In this document: positions 37,709-47,729 of the stretch, in pieces
How the letters are laid out: the number at the start of each line of letters is the position of its first letter
Position numbering within the stretch: the stretch's first letter is position 1
Source: Massilia cavernae
GTDB taxonomy: Bacteria; Pseudomonadota; Gammaproteobacteria; Burkholderiales; Burkholderiaceae_D
Direction: 5' to 3'
Assembly (NCBI RefSeq): GCF_003590855.1
Contig: NZ_QYUP01000126.1
Span: 1-61,569, forward strand
DNA length: 61,569 nt
Translations under genes and position numbers: made by a program
Notes under the pieces: generated by a model
What the model saw: only the letters and a program-made list of their open reading frames with translations
Told to the model about the DNA's origin: nothing
Databases searched by the model: none

Positions 37709-39042
37709 GCAGCATCCGGCTGCGCCTGCTCAAGTGGCTGATCGGCCCCATCCTCCTGATCAACCTGGCCGGGGCGGGCCTGACCTACCTGCTGGCCTGG
37801 ACTCCGGCGCAACTGGCCTTCGACCAGGGCCTTGCCGACGCGGCCGCCGCACTGGCGGCGCGCGTGGGGCAGGGCGCGGGCGGCATCGAGGTCGACCTGC
37901 CGCGCCAGGCCGAGCAGGTGCTGCGCGCCGACCAGACCGACGCCATCTACCTGACCGTGCGCAGCGGCGGGCGCACCATCGCCGGCGACCCCGATTTCCC
38001 GGCGCTGGCGCGCGGCCAGCAGCTGCATGACGCCGAAATGCGCGGCGAACCGGTGCGCGCCGCCAGTGCCATCGTGCTGGCCGCCGGCCAGCCGGTGCAG
38101 GTGGCGGTGGCCAAGACGCTGCGCAAGCGCGACCAGATCCGCTCGGCCACGCTGCGCGCGCTGGTGCTGGTCGAAGGCTTGTTCACGCTGGCTCTGGTTG
38201 GTTTGATCTGGTTTTCGGTCACCAACGGCCTGCTGCCGCTGGCGCGCATGCGCGCCGACCTGGACGGGCGCGACGGCGCCGACCTGGCCCCGGTCGACGA
38301 CAGCGCCGTGCCTTACGAGCTGGCGCCGGTGGTGTCCGCCTTCAACGGCCTGCTCGGGCGGGTCCAGGCCGGCGCTACCGCCCAGCACGATTTCCTGGCC
38401 AATATGGCGCACCAGCTGCGCACCCCGCTGGCCGGAATGAAGCTGCAGCTCGAATGGCTGGGCGCGCGCCATGCCGGCGACGCCGACAGCGTGCGCTCGG
38501 TGGGCCTGATGTTGCAGTCGAACGAGCGCATGATCCGCCAGGTCAACCAGCTGCTGGCGCTGGCGCGGGCCGAACCCAGCCGTTTCGAGAAGGCCCGCCT
38601 CGAGCCCGTCGACCTGGCCCGGCTGCTGGCCGGCGTGGTCCAGTACTTTGTCGGCGAAGCCGGCAAGAAGGACATCGACATCGGCTTCGACCTCGAGCCG
38701 ACCATGGTGCTGGGCGACAGTTTCCTGCTGGGCGACCTGATCGACAACCTGGTCGACAACGCGGTGCGCTACACGCCGCCCGGCGGCCGGGTCACGGTGC
38801 GCTGCCGCCCGGATCCGCGCGGCGGCTTGCTGGAAGTGGAGGATTCCGGCCCCGGCATCCCGTCCCACCAGCGCGCGGCGGTGTTCCAGCGCTTCGTCCG
38901 GCTCGACCACGAAATCCCGGGCAGCGGGCTCGGGCTGGCGATCGTGCGCGACATCGCCCTGGCCCACGGTGCCTTGCTGTCGATTGCCGATGGACCTGGC
39001 GGGACGGGGGTGCGGGTGCTTGTATGTTTCCCTACGGCATAA
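37705..39042 (+). CDS. Sensor histidine kinase, TctE/QseC type
   Basis: A 445-residue kinase starting with GTG at 37705 inside the regulator's stop codon. TM1 near LLKWLIGPILLINLAGAGLT, a periplasmic sensor of about 130 residues, TM2 near ALVLVEGLFTLALVGLIWFS, then HAMP and a dimerisation domain with the phospho-histidine in FLANMAHQLRTPLAGMKLQL. The HATPase domain has DNLVDNAVRYTPPGGRV and PGSGLGLAIVRDIALAHG. The MAHQLRTPLAG form is typical of TctE-like kinases, which answer tricarboxylates in relatives, but no transporter lies beside this pair. Confidence 0.9.
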   Translation: MSSIRLRLLKWLIGPILLINLAGAGLTYLLAWTPAQLAFDQGLADAAAALAARVGQGAGGIEVDLPRQAEQVLRADQTDAIYLTVRSGGRTIAGDPDFPALARGQQLHDAEMRGEPVRAASAIVLAAGQPVQVAVAKTLRKRDQIRSATLRALVLVEGLFTLALVGLIWFSVTNGLLPLARMRADLDGRDGADLAPVDDSAVPYELAPVVSAFNGLLGRVQAGATAQHDFLANMAHQLRTPLAGMKLQLEWLGARHAGDADSVRSVGLMLQSNERMIRQVNQLLALARAEPSRFEKARLEPVDLARLLAGVVQYFVGEAGKKDIDIGFDLEPTMVLGDSFLLGDLIDNLVDNAVRYTPPGGRVTVRCRPDPRGGLLEVEDSGPGIPSHQRAAVFQRFVRLDHEIPGSGLGLAIVRDIALAHGALLSIADGPGGTGVRVLVCFPTA

Positions 39043-39141
39043 TATGTTTAGGTAAATCTTTCGGGAAATAGCGTTGACGTTGGTAAATTCGGATTTTAAT
39101 TATGAAACATTTCACGCCGCTCCAGGCGCCGGAGAACCGAA

Positions 39142-39300
39142 TTGCACATCGCCGCTCAACATCAGTTTCTCGTGGCGGCCGACGATGAGAAGTTCACGCT
39201 GCAGGCTGTTCCGGCCAACGCCCAGGCAGGCGACCGCTGCGGCACACTGACCTTGTCCAGCACTGGCGCGCAGACTGCGGCCGTCAGCGGCTGCTGGTAG
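39142..39300 (+). pseudogene. C-terminal relic of a type IV pilin
   Basis: Read on the + strand, this stretch gives HQFLVAADDEKFTLQAVPAN followed by AGDRCGTLTLSSTGAQTAA and ends SGCW and a stop. This is the C-terminal third of a PilE-type pilin, with the paired disulphide cysteines in DRCGTL and GCW. The N-terminal methylation site and helix are missing, and no start codon serves the frame. It lies next to, but on the opposite strand from, the intact pilus operon, whose own PilE differs. A deletion relic is the simplest reading. Confidence 0.7.
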
Positions 39301-39334
39301 GCGAAGCGCACCCGCGATCCAACCGGCGCCCGTG

Positions 39335-39370
39335 AGATCGGGGACAGAGATCGTGGTCTGTCCCCGATCT
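39335..39370. repeat. Inverted repeat AGATCGGGGACAGA, copy 1
   Basis: Perfect 14-base arms AGATCGGGGACAGA and TCTGTCCCCGATCT with an 8-base loop. The same core lies at 47730-47786, so this is a dispersed palindromic repeat. Confidence 0.85.
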
Positions 39371-39387
39371 ATCCAACCCCCACACCC

Positions 39388-39413
39388 AAAAAAAAAAGCC
39401 GGCTTGCGCCGGC
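39388..39413 (-). terminator. Intrinsic terminator after pilY1
   Basis: On the minus strand, GCCGGC-GCAA-GCCGGC followed by ten T residues, 22 bases after the pilY1 stop. Confidence 0.85.
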
Positions 39414-39434
39414 GTTTCATCTTCTGTCTCCTGC

Positions 39435-42400
39435 TTACTCGCCCTTGGTATAGGTATAGGCCCGCTTGCGCTTGGACGAGATGGTCGGGCGGATCCGCTG
39501 CGGGCTGATCGCCACGCTGGCGCCGGCCGCGCCGTCGCCGCCTTTCTGCGCGGCGCCGATCACCACCGATACCGATTTGCCGCCGACCTGCACGCTCGAT
39601 GCGAACACCGGCGATGGCGGCAGGCCGCCGCCGACGAACACCGACGAGCGCTTGCCGCCGCAGGTGCCAGGCACATCGATCGCGCCCGCGCCGTTCAGCA
39701 GGTTGACCCAGTAGCCGCGCGCCTGTCCCAGCGCCGTCGAGCAGCTGCCCAGCGGCGCCGGCACCGGCCGGTTGGTGCTGAAGGTAACCATGCCGCCGGC
39801 GATCAGGCCGGTCGTGACCACCTGCTCGCCCTGGCCGTACTGGTTCAGGTCCATGAACCAGCCGTTGAGCGACGAGTCCGGCAGCACCTGGGCGGTGCCG
39901 CAGCTGTCGCTGCGGGTGTAGTCGGCCATGCCGTCCATGTTGACCGCAAGGCTGGTCGGCGACGCCGACAGGTTGTCGCGGTAGACGTAGAAACGGTTGA
40001 CCACGTTGGCGAACGGGTAGTGGGCTTCGAGCGGATGTTCTCGGTCGCCGCTGCCGATTGCCAGGTACACCTTGTCGTCGGAATAGAGCAGGGCCGGCGC
40101 GAACAGGAACTTGCGCCCGGCGCCGCCGGTGTAGGCCACCTTGCGGCTGGTCCACTCGGCCGCGGTGCGCGCGGTGCGGGTGGCCGAGCTGGCGATGAAA
40201 TCGATCCGGTACACATTGCCTCCGGTGTCGGCCGCGTACGCGTAGTCGGGATAGGTATCGTTGTCGATGTCGACCATTGCCACGTCGGCCGCCACCGATC
40301 GGTCGGTGGCGAAGGAGCGCAGCAGGGCGCCGGTGGCGCCGTCCAGCACGTAGACGAAGCCGCCCTTGGCGCCGCTGCAGGAAGGCGTGGCGCTGTCGGT
40401 GTCCTCGCACTTGTCGTAGCCGCCGCCAACCACCACCACCGGCGTGGTGGTCGAGTTGCCCTTGATGAAGGCGACGCTCGGTGTCGACCAGGTCTGGCCA
40501 ATGCCGCTCATGCCTTCGGTGCATCCGGTGTCGTTAAGCAGGTTGGGGCAGCCGGCGCGCCATTTCAGCACCGGCGTGGCCGGGTTGGTGACGTCGATCC
40601 CGTACAGCATGCGGCCGCCGCGGCGCATGCTCGGATAGATCCAGACCCTGGCGTTGTCGGCGGTCTGGTAGACGCCGATCGAGCCGTCGTAGAAGTAGTC
40701 CTTCGGCTTGGGCGCCGGCGTGAAGTCCGCGGCGTTGATACCGGGATAGCTGACCCGCGGGCTGTTGTTCTCGATGCGCGACAGGCGCGAGAAGAATTCC
40801 GGCGCGACGAAGGCCCAGCGCTCGGTGCCGTTTTCTGCGTTCAGCGCGCGCAGGGTGCCGTCGTTGGCGCCGTAGTAGACCGTGACGCCGCCGCTGCCAT
40901 AGTTGACCGGCAGCGGACGCGAGTGGATCACGTCGCCGTGGATCGACGGCCGCGTCCTGGACGAGGCCTGGGGATCGTTCCTCTCGTTGTTGACGTCCTC
41001 GCCGCTGATGTATTTGACCAGGTCGCTGTCGAGGCCGGAGTTGGCGGCGGTGAAGGGCACGAAGGCGCCGTCCTTCACGGTCAGCATGGTACGGTTGACG
41101 GCATTGGTGACGGTGCCGCCCGTATTGCCTTCGCGCAGGACCTGGGCGGCCGCGCCTTTTTCGACCAGCGGGCCGTCCGGCGCGTCCGAATATTTGTTGA
41201 AGGCGGTGACGGTGCAGCCGCCCGCCGGGTCGGGCGACAGCCCCTTGTTGGCCCAGTAGTTGGCGCTGTCGCGGGTCCAGTAGCTGGTGGCGCAGGGCGT
41301 CACGAAGCCGGTCAGGGGGTTGACCGCGACCTTGCCGCCGACGTCGGCCAGCTCGATGCTGGCCCCCTGGCTGACCAGCTGGTAGCGCTTCAGGTTGCCG
41401 AACCAGCGCGGCTTCGCGACCGGGTCGGGACGGAACATGCCGATGAAGACCTGGTTGACGTTCTGCGAACGGTTGGTCGCGTTGACCGGCAGGCTGGTCG
41501 AGGCGAAGGTCGAGTTCACGGCCTGGATCTCGACCATGATTTCCTTCAGGGCGTCGGTGATGGCCTGCTCGTTCTTGGCCACGAAGTAGCGCCCGCCGCC
41601 GGCCTTGGCCATGCTCATCAGCAGTGAGGTGTGGGAGGCGTTCGGCTGCTTGTTGTAGACGTCGATGGTGTAGGTGGTCACCGATGGCCGGATCGTGGTG
41701 CCGGCCACCGGGATGCCGCGGTCGTGCATCATGCGCGCCCATTCGTCGGCATTGTAGGGCTTGGTGTCGGTGCTGGTGGTGCCGGTCTCGACGTTGTTGA
41801 TGACGGTATTGGTGCCGACCACCGTGTACTTGCTGCTGCCGGCCGCGCACGCCGCGGCGCCGTCGTTGGCGGTGACGGTGCCGATCTTGCAGCCGTCGGT
41901 GTAGTTGGCGCAGGTGGCGGCGAACGAATTGAGTTCGGCGGCGGCGGCCGCGGACGAGGCGTAGCAGGCGCTGGTGACGCCGATGTCGGTCGGGGTGACG
42001 ACGGTCTGGGTGCTGAAGTTGGGCAGCCCGAGCTGGGTGACCGGGATCACGCTGTTGTCGGCGGCGCGGTTGTCGTTCAGCGCATTCAGCCTGGCGGTAT
42101 TGGCCGCATTGTCGGCGCTGGGGCCGCTGGCGTTCGGGTTGCCGATGAAGATCACGAAGCTGCGGCCGCAGGTGTTGTCGGACGTGAGCGGCGACTTGAA
42201 CCTGGTGAATGCATTGGTGTAGCCGCCCGTGTCGGCCTTGGAGGCCAGCGTCGCCGACGGCGAATACGAATCGGAGCCGGTGAAGTAGTTGTACACGTCG
42301 TACATCAGGTTGCCGTAGGGCGTGCCCGAATTGCGCTTCTCGTCAGGGCTGTTGATGTTGGCCGAAATCGTGCCCAGGATGGCGCCGAAGGCATTCGCGT

Positions 42401-42758
42401 TGGCCGGGCTCATCGGCTTCACCTCCGAGCGGATGAAGCCGCCGTCATCGTTGGCGTTGCCGCCCGTGACGAACTCCATCAGGCCGACGCTGACGCTGCC
42501 GTCCAGGTCGGCAATCGCGGTGCGGATCGCGTCCGCTTCCGACTGGCCCTGGGCCTTGCCGCCTGGCCACTGCTGGTTCTGGCGCGACCAGTTCGACGTG
42601 TTGTCGAGCACGATCAGGATGCGCGGGTTGATGGTCGAGCCGGCCGACGCGCCGGTGAAGATGTCGATGTCTTCGGCCAGCGCCGCCTGCGGCGCGACCA
42701 GGCCGAGGCTGGCGCATAGCGACAGGGCCATCAGTTTCGTGCTGGTGCTGCGTTTCAT
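39435..42758 (-). CDS. pilY1: Type IV pilus tip/biogenesis protein PilY1
   Basis: A 1107-residue protein with a signal peptide (ending VAPQAALAED). The N-terminal third is von Willebrand A-like, with INPRILIVLDNTSNWS at the metal-site region; the C-terminal third is a PilY1-type beta-propeller (SRPLPVNYGSGGVTVYYGAN, WSTPSVAFIKGNSTTTPVVV), including the calcium loop VDIDNDTYPDYAYAADTGG. PilY1 sits at the pilus tip, regulates extension and retraction, and can bind surfaces. It is last in the operon pilE-fimT-pilV-pilW-pilX-pilY1, 15 bases after pilX. The propeller calcium site is intact. Confidence 0.9.
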   Translation of the reverse strand: MKRSTSTKLMALSLCASLGLVAPQAALAEDIDIFTGASAGSTINPRILIVLDNTSNWSRQNQQWPGGKAQGQSEADAIRTAIADLDGSVSVGLMEFVTGGNANDDGGFIRSEVKPMSPANANAFGAILGTISANINSPDEKRNSGTPYGNLMYDVYNYFTGSDSYSPSATLASKADTGGYTNAFTRFKSPLTSDNTCGRSFVIFIGNPNASGPSADNAANTARLNALNDNRAADNSVIPVTQLGLPNFSTQTVVTPTDIGVTSACYASSAAAAAELNSFAATCANYTDGCKIGTVTANDGAAACAAGSSKYTVVGTNTVINNVETGTTSTDTKPYNADEWARMMHDRGIPVAGTTIRPSVTTYTIDVYNKQPNASHTSLLMSMAKAGGGRYFVAKNEQAITDALKEIMVEIQAVNSTFASTSLPVNATNRSQNVNQVFIGMFRPDPVAKPRWFGNLKRYQLVSQGASIELADVGGKVAVNPLTGFVTPCATSYWTRDSANYWANKGLSPDPAGGCTVTAFNKYSDAPDGPLVEKGAAAQVLREGNTGGTVTNAVNRTMLTVKDGAFVPFTAANSGLDSDLVKYISGEDVNNERNDPQASSRTRPSIHGDVIHSRPLPVNYGSGGVTVYYGANDGTLRALNAENGTERWAFVAPEFFSRLSRIENNSPRVSYPGINAADFTPAPKPKDYFYDGSIGVYQTADNARVWIYPSMRRGGRMLYGIDVTNPATPVLKWRAGCPNLLNDTGCTEGMSGIGQTWSTPSVAFIKGNSTTTPVVVVGGGYDKCEDTDSATPSCSGAKGGFVYVLDGATGALLRSFATDRSVAADVAMVDIDNDTYPDYAYAADTGGNVYRIDFIASSATRTARTAAEWTSRKVAYTGGAGRKFLFAPALLYSDDKVYLAIGSGDREHPLEAHYPFANVVNRFYVYRDNLSASPTSLAVNMDGMADYTRSDSCGTAQVLPDSSLNGWFMDLNQYGQGEQVVTTGLIAGGMVTFSTNRPVPAPLGSCSTALGQARGYWVNLLNGAGAIDVPGTCGGKRSSVFVGGGLPPSPVFASSVQVGGKSVSVVIGAAQKGGDGAAGASVAISPQRIRPTISSKRKRAYTYTKGE

Positions 42759-42773
42759 GGCAACCTCGTTTCT

Positions 42774-43337
42774 TTATGGGCAGTTGGTGGCAATGTCTTC
42801 TTCGGCCACGCGCACGGCAACGCCCTGCGTGACTTCGACCTGGGCTTCGGTGGCCGTGTCGGTCGCCACCACGTGCACGTCCCAGACGCTGTTGGCGCAC
42901 GCCGAGTTGCCGGTGCTGGCGCCGGCGGTGCCGAAGTTCTGGTTGGCGCCCAGCGTGCAGCCGATGTCCTCGGGCTCCTCCAGGTTCAGGTCCGACGACT
43001 TGATGGCCTGCGCCTTGACGCAGTTTGGCGCCGGCGTGATCGCCACCGTGATGTCGTTGGCGCCGTCGCCGTTGACGTCGATGCAGCGGGTATTGTTGGC
43101 GCCGCAGGGATTGGCCAGCACATTGGCCGGCGATTCGAAGAAGCGCGTGTTGCTGATGGTTTCCTCGATCACCTCGCGCGCGGCGGCGGTGACTTCCTCG
43201 CGCTGCTGCATGTTGCTGACGACCTGCAGGTTGGACTGGTTGAGGTTGAAGCTGGTCAGTGCGAGCAAGGTCAGCACGACCAGCATGATCAGCGCCATGA
43301 TCAGGGTGATGCCCTGCTGGCGGTGCAGCGTCTTCAT
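42774..43337 (-). CDS. pilX: Minor pilin-like protein PilX
   Basis: An 187-residue PilX-type protein. QQGITLIMALIMLVVLTLLA is the class III-like N-terminal helix in which the usual FTLIE is replaced by ITLIM, as is normal for PilX. The remainder has several cysteines and a VDVNGDGANDI stretch typical of the globular head. The ATG at 43337 overlaps the pilW stop (ATGA). A longer open frame on this strand merely shadows pilW. Confidence 0.85.
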   Translation of the reverse strand: MKTLHRQQGITLIMALIMLVVLTLLALTSFNLNQSNLQVVSNMQQREEVTAAAREVIEETISNTRFFESPANVLANPCGANNTRCIDVNGDGANDITVAITPAPNCVKAQAIKSSDLNLEEPEDIGCTLGANQNFGTAGASTGNSACANSVWDVHVVATDTATEAQVEVTQGVAVRVAEEDIATNCP

Positions 43338-44410
43338 GGGGTTTTCCTTCCGGCCAGGTTGGGCAGGGCGACCAGGGTCTGGAATACGTGGCGTTTGTAG
43401 GCGTCGCCGCTGGCCTCGACCACTTTTTCCGCGCCGGCCGCGTCGAGGCCAAGCACGTAGCGCTTGGCGTCTTTGTGGCCGATGGTCGGTTCGATATTCC
43501 GGGCCAGCAGGTTCAGCTTGAGCGAGACCACGTTGCGCCAGTTGGCCACCGCGCAGGCCGCGTCGGCACAGCCGGAGGCACTGGCCGGGTTGGCCGAGAA
43601 CAGGTCGGCGACGCCGTCGTTGCCGGTGTCGATCCCGTATTCGGCCTGCAGGTTTTCGATACCGTTCACCAGCGGCACCAGTTTGTGGGCCAGGGCCGAT
43701 CCGTCCATGACCAGTTCCAGCCGCTTCAGGGTGGGCACGCCGTCGGCGGGGCGGTCGTTTCTGGCGATGAAGTAGATGTGGGTAAGATAGCGCCGCACCG
43801 GGGCCAGCGTGCCGGAGCCGGCGGCCGCGCTGCAGTCGCGCCGGTGGCGGTCCAGGCCCGAGGTGTCGATGCCGAGGCGGTAGAAGTTTGCGCTGTCGCC
43901 GGAATTGAGTTCGCTCGCGTTGGTGCACAGCGAGGCCTGGAAGAACGGGCCGCCGTCGCTGACCGGCGCGCAGCCGGCGCTGCCGGCCACGCAGGTGGCG
44001 GTGCGGCGCACGACGATGATGTCGGTGCGGGCAAGCAGGTCCGGGATGCAGGCGAGCGCGCCGGCGGCGGCGTCGTCGACGCCCTGCAGCGCCAGCGGCA
44101 ACGCACCGGCATGCGCGGCGACGGTCAGGGCGCACGCATCGGGCACCGCGGCCGGGGCGGCCAGCACGGTGGGGTCGAATTCGCCGTAAAAGCCAGCGTT
44201 GCGCAGGTCGGACACCAGCGACTGGATCGCGAAGCGGCCGTTCTCGACCTGGCGGTTGGCCTTTTCGAGCTCGGCCTGGGCGCGGTTATTGTTGACGAAC
44301 AGGGTCGACATGCCGGCCAGGATAACCAGGCTGATCGCGGCGGCGACCATCAGTTCGGACAGCGAAAAGCCGCGCTGGGCATGCAACAGGATCGGGCGGT
44401 TCGGGTTCAT
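43334..44410 (-). CDS. pilW: Minor pilin assembly protein PilW
   Basis: A 358-residue protein with a type IV prepilin N-terminus: QRGFSLSELMVAAAISLVIL, cleavage after the glycine and Glu at the fifth mature position. The large head domain (KANRQVENGRFAIQSLVSDL and later blocks) is characteristic of PilW. With PilV, PilX, FimT and PilY1 it forms the priming complex of the pilus. The ATG at 44410 is the first start near the leader; the open frame extends upstream inside pilV. It overlaps pilX by four bases. Confidence 0.88.
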   Translation of the reverse strand: MNPNRPILLHAQRGFSLSELMVAAAISLVILAGMSTLFVNNNRAQAELEKANRQVENGRFAIQSLVSDLRNAGFYGEFDPTVLAAPAAVPDACALTVAAHAGALPLALQGVDDAAAGALACIPDLLARTDIIVVRRTATCVAGSAGCAPVSDGGPFFQASLCTNASELNSGDSANFYRLGIDTSGLDRHRRDCSAAAGSGTLAPVRRYLTHIYFIARNDRPADGVPTLKRLELVMDGSALAHKLVPLVNGIENLQAEYGIDTGNDGVADLFSANPASASGCADAACAVANWRNVVSLKLNLLARNIEPTIGHKDAKRYVLGLDAAGAEKVVEASGDAYKRHVFQTLVALPNLAGRKTP

Positions 44411-44423
44411 TGTGATCTCGCGG

Positions 44424-45011
44424 TTAGCGGCAGTGCGGCACGCCGATCGCCACGCGCGTGGCGATCGCGCGGCGCTGGTTTTCGCTGCCGTAGCTGCCCG
44501 AACCGCAGGCGTGCGACGGCGCGCGGGTGGCATGCATGCCCTGCCATGCCACAGTCAGCAGGTAAATGCCGGGGCGGCAAACGCCCGGCGACGCGTCGCG
44601 CGACTGCAGCTCGGTGACGCAGCCGCGCGCGCCGACCATCGCACCGACGCTGGCGTTGGTACCGGTACTCACTTCGGCTGCGCCTAGCAGGGCCGTGCTC
44701 CATTCGCATTTGTCGCGCGCGCTGCCGGCGGCCTGGGTGCTGCAGTCGCCCGGCGTGGTTCCGGTGCCGAGCGGGGTGGCGGTGGCGTAGCCGGCCGCGC
44801 CGCCGGGATTGCCGGCGATGCGCGCCTGCATGTCTTCCAGCAGCAGCACGGCCTGGGCGCGCTGGTAGGCTTCCAGCGATCCGGCCTGCGCCTTGGCCTG
44901 GAAGGCGGCGATGCCGAGCAGTCCGAAGGCCAGCAGCACGACCGTGACCAGCACTTCGACCAGGGTCACGCCGGATTGCCGCTGCAGGGGGGAGGGGGAG
45001 ATAGGCGCCAT
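44424..45011 (-). CDS. pilV: Minor pilin PilV
   Basis: A 195-residue protein with the prepilin leader QSGVTLVEVLVTVVLLAFGL and a PilV-type body (LGIAAFQAKAQAGSLEAYQR, then QAVLLLEDMQARIAGNPGG). Processing by PilD is expected after the glycine. The ATG at 45011 places a 14-residue leader before the helix. It lies between fimT (5 bases upstream) and pilW (13 bases downstream). Confidence 0.87.
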   Translation of the reverse strand: MAPISPSPLQRQSGVTLVEVLVTVVLLAFGLLGIAAFQAKAQAGSLEAYQRAQAVLLLEDMQARIAGNPGGAAGYATATPLGTGTTPGDCSTQAAGSARDKCEWSTALLGAAEVSTGTNASVGAMVGARGCVTELQSRDASPGVCRPGIYLLTVAWQGMHATRAPSHACGSGSYGSENQRRAIATRVAIGVPHCR

Positions 45012-45016
45012 GGCGG

Positions 45017-45481
45017 TCAGCAGGCCAGTTTGGTTTGATAGGGGCGGCCGGACAGGTCGACCGAGACGCAGCGGTGCTGGGCGGCGCCGTCGCTGCTGAC
45101 GTCGAACGAGGGCGCGGCAGCGCCTTTCACCCGTCCATTCGGCAGGAACACCACGCCGGCCGGCCCGGTGATGGTGGCGCCCGGCACCGCGCCGTGGTTT
45201 TCCAGCTTGACCGCGGCGTTGGCCGGATGGGCGATGCTCCAGCCGCCGGCCCATGCGGTGCCGGCCGTCGCCGGCGCCAGGCTCACTTCCATGTTGCGCT
45301 TGATCGCCTCGCTGCGGGTGCGCAGCAGCGACGAGAACAGGTCGGACGCGGCGCCCTTGGCGCGCTGGTTGGCAATCAGTTCGTTGAACGAAGGCGCCGC
45401 GACGCTGGCCAGGATCGCCAGCACCGCGACCGTCACCATCAGCTCGGACAGGGTGAAGCCGCGCGCGCGCCTGGTTACCAT
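45017..45481 (-). CDS. fimT: GspH/FimT family pseudopilin
   Basis: A 154-residue minor pilin with leader [20 protein letters not shown] and a GspH/FimT head domain ([36 protein letters not shown]). The short Arg-rich leader is normal. Its start overlaps the pilE 3' end by seven bases. FimT proteins can bind DNA in natural transformation of related bacteria; that role is not shown here. Confidence 0.87.
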   Translation of the reverse strand: MVTRRARGFTLSELMVTVAVLAILASVAAPSFNELIANQRAKGAASDLFSSLLRTRSEAIKRNMEVSLAPATAGTAWAGGWSIAHPANAAVKLENHGAVPGATITGPAGVVFLPNGRVKGAAAPSFDVSSDGAAQHRCVSVDLSGRPYQTKLAC

Positions 45482-45861
45482 TTCGACGACGGCGCGCGCA
45501 CGCCGCTGCTGTTGATGGTCATGGTGACGTCGCCGGCCTGGCGGCTGCCGGGGACCGGGGTGGCGGTAATCTCGAAGGTCGGCGGCGGGCCACCGCTGGA
45601 CGCGAGCCTGAAGGTGTACTTGCCGGCCACGGCGGCGGGCGCGGTCACGTCCAGGTCGCCGATGGCGGAGGCATAGCCGCGGTTGTCGGCCAGGTATTGC
45701 GACTGGGCCTGGGCCAGCTCCATCATGTACGCCTGCGCCGCGGCGCGGTCGCCGCGCACGAGGTAGTTGCCGTAGGCGGGATAGGCGACTGCCGCCAGCA
45801 CGCCGATGATGGCGACGGTCACCATCAGTTCGATCAGGGTAAATCCTCGGTGTCGGTTCAT
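45475..45861 (-). CDS. pilE: Type IV pilin PilE
   Basis: A 128-residue type IV pilin. The prepilin leader MNRHRG precedes [20 protein letters not shown] with Glu at position 5, followed by [20 protein letters not shown] and a short head. Cysteines are lacking in the C-terminal part, so no disulphide loop is present, unlike the relic at 39142-39300. The start at 45861 gives the standard leader length. It is first of the six-gene operon, and its promoter must lie in the AT-rich gap to prfC. Confidence 0.87.
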   Translation of the reverse strand: MNRHRGFTLIELMVTVAIIGVLAAVAYPAYGNYLVRGDRAAAQAYMMELAQAQSQYLADNRGYASAIGDLDVTAPAAVAGKYTFRLASSGGPPPTFEITATPVPGSRQAGDVTMTINSSGVRAPSSKW

Positions 45862-46044
45862 GCAGCGCTCCGCAGGGTCGGGAATGTGGAATATGTTGCC
45901 CAGTATAAACACATTAGCTTGCAACTCGCTGAAGGAATCCTGACAAAATGCTGACAACGCCACATGCGGACCCGGTGGCGCCATCCAATCAGTTCACACG
46001 CGGGGGCCGGGAGGCAGTAAAATCGAAGGTTTTTCGCAGACGCC

Positions 46045-47715
46045 ATGCCAATGGCCGAGACCATGTCCGACGTTACCGCAGCAGCAACACCAGAATCCGG
46101 CGCCAGCGCCCCCAAGGCGCCAGGCGCGATCGCGCGCGAAGTTCAGCGCCGCCGCACCTTTGGCATCATCTCCCACCCTGACGCGGGCAAGACCACGCTG
46201 ACCGAGAAACTGCTGCTGTTCTCGGGCGCGATCCAGATGGCAGGCACGGTCAAGGCGCGCAAGAGCGGCCGCCACGCCACCTCGGACTGGATGGAAATCG
46301 AGAAGCAGCGCGGCATTTCGGTGGCGTCGTCGGTGATGCAGTTTGAATTCCGCGACCACGTCATCAACCTGCTCGACACCCCCGGTCACCAGGACTTCTC
46401 GGAAGACACCTATCGCGTGCTGACGGCGGTCGACTCGGCGCTGATGGTGATCGACGCCGCCAAGGGCGTGGAAGCGCAGACCATCAAGCTGCTCGACGTC
46501 TGCCGCATGCGCAACACGCCGATCGTCACCTTCATGAACAAGCTTGACCGCGAAACGCGCGATCCGCTCGAACTGCTCGACGAACTCGAGTCGGTGCTGA
46601 AGATCCAGTGCGCGCCGGTCACCTGGCCGATCGGCATGGGCAAGAACTTCCGCGGCGTGTACCACCTGCTGCGCGACGAGATCATGCTGTTCCGCGCCGG
46701 CGAGGAAAAGGCCGACGGCAGCTTCGAGATCATCAAGGGTATCGACAACCCGCGCCTGGCCGAGATGTTCCCGCTCGAAATCGAGCAGCTGAAAACCGAA
46801 GTGGAACTGGTGCACGGCGCCTCGCACCCGTTCGACCTGGAACAGTTCCTGGCCGGCGTGCAGACTCCGGTGTTCTTCGGCTCCGCGATCAACAACTTCG
46901 GCGTGCGCGAGATTTTGTCGGCGCTGGTCGACTGGGCGCCTGCGCCGCGCTCGCGCAACGCCACCGTGCGCGACGTCGCGCCGGACGAACAGCCGTTCTC
47001 CGGCTTCGTCTTCAAGATCCAGGCCAACATGGACCCGGCCCACCGCGACCGCATCGCCTTCCTGCGCGTATGCTCGGGGCGCTTCGAGCGCGGCATGAAG
47101 GTCAAGCACCTGCGGCTTGGACGCGAGATCAAGGTATCGTCGGTGGTGACCTTCATGGCATCGTCGCGCGAGCAGGTCGAGGAAGCGTACGCCGGCGACA
47201 TCATCGGCCTGCCCAACCACGGCAACATGCAGATCGGCGACAGCTTCTCCGAAGGCGAAATGCTGCAATTCACCGGCATCCCGTACTTCGCGCCGGACTT
47301 CTTCCGTTCGGTCCGTATCCGCAACCCGCTCAAGATCAAGCAGCTGCACAAAGGTTTGCAGCAGCTGGGCGAAGAGGGCGCGGTACAGGTCTTCAAGCCG
47401 GTGCAAGGCAGCGATTTGATCCTGGGCGCGGTCGGCGTGCTGCAGTTCGAAGTGGTGGCGAGCCGGCTGCTGAACGAATACGGCGTCGACGCGGTATTCG
47501 AAGGCACCAGCATCAGCAGCGCACGTTGGGTGAGCGGCGACGACAAGCGCGTGCTGGCCGACTTCGAAGCTGCACTGGGCCACAACGTCGCCTACGACGC
47601 CGCCGGCAACCTGGCCTACCTCGCGACCTCGAACGTCAACCTGCGGCTGACCGAAGAACGCTGGCCGAAGCTCAAGTTCCACGCCACCCGCGAACACTCC
47701 GCCAAGCTCGCCTGA
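46045..47715 (+). CDS. prfC: Peptide chain release factor 3
   Basis: RF3 of 556 residues, a GTPase that recycles RF1 and RF2. G domain motifs: G1 [16 protein letters not shown]3 [15 protein letters not shown]4 [11 protein letters not shown]. The C-terminal part contains [20 protein letters not shown] and a typical [18 protein letters not shown] segment. The ATG at 46045 gives an N-terminal Ala-rich extension of about 30 residues; an in-frame ATG at 46063 is an alternative. It is divergent from pilE. An inverted repeat follows 14 bases after the stop and probably ends transcription. Confidence 0.95.
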   Translation: MPMAETMSDVTAAATPESGASAPKAPGAIAREVQRRRTFGIISHPDAGKTTLTEKLLLFSGAIQMAGTVKARKSGRHATSDWMEIEKQRGISVASSVMQFEFRDHVINLLDTPGHQDFSEDTYRVLTAVDSALMVIDAAKGVEAQTIKLLDVCRMRNTPIVTFMNKLDRETRDPLELLDELESVLKIQCAPVTWPIGMGKNFRGVYHLLRDEIMLFRAGEEKADGSFEIIKGIDNPRLAEMFPLEIEQLKTEVELVHGASHPFDLEQFLAGVQTPVFFGSAINNFGVREILSALVDWAPAPRSRNATVRDVAPDEQPFSGFVFKIQANMDPAHRDRIAFLRVCSGRFERGMKVKHLRLGREIKVSSVVTFMASSREQVEEAYAGDIIGLPNHGNMQIGDSFSEGEMLQFTGIPYFAPDFFRSVRIRNPLKIKQLHKGLQQLGEEGAVQVFKPVQGSDLILGAVGVLQFEVVASRLLNEYGVDAVFEGTSISSARWVSGDDKRVLADFEAALGHNVAYDAAGNLAYLATSNVNLRLTEERWPKLKFHATREHSAKLA

Positions 47716-47729
47716 TTCGAACTTCGTAG

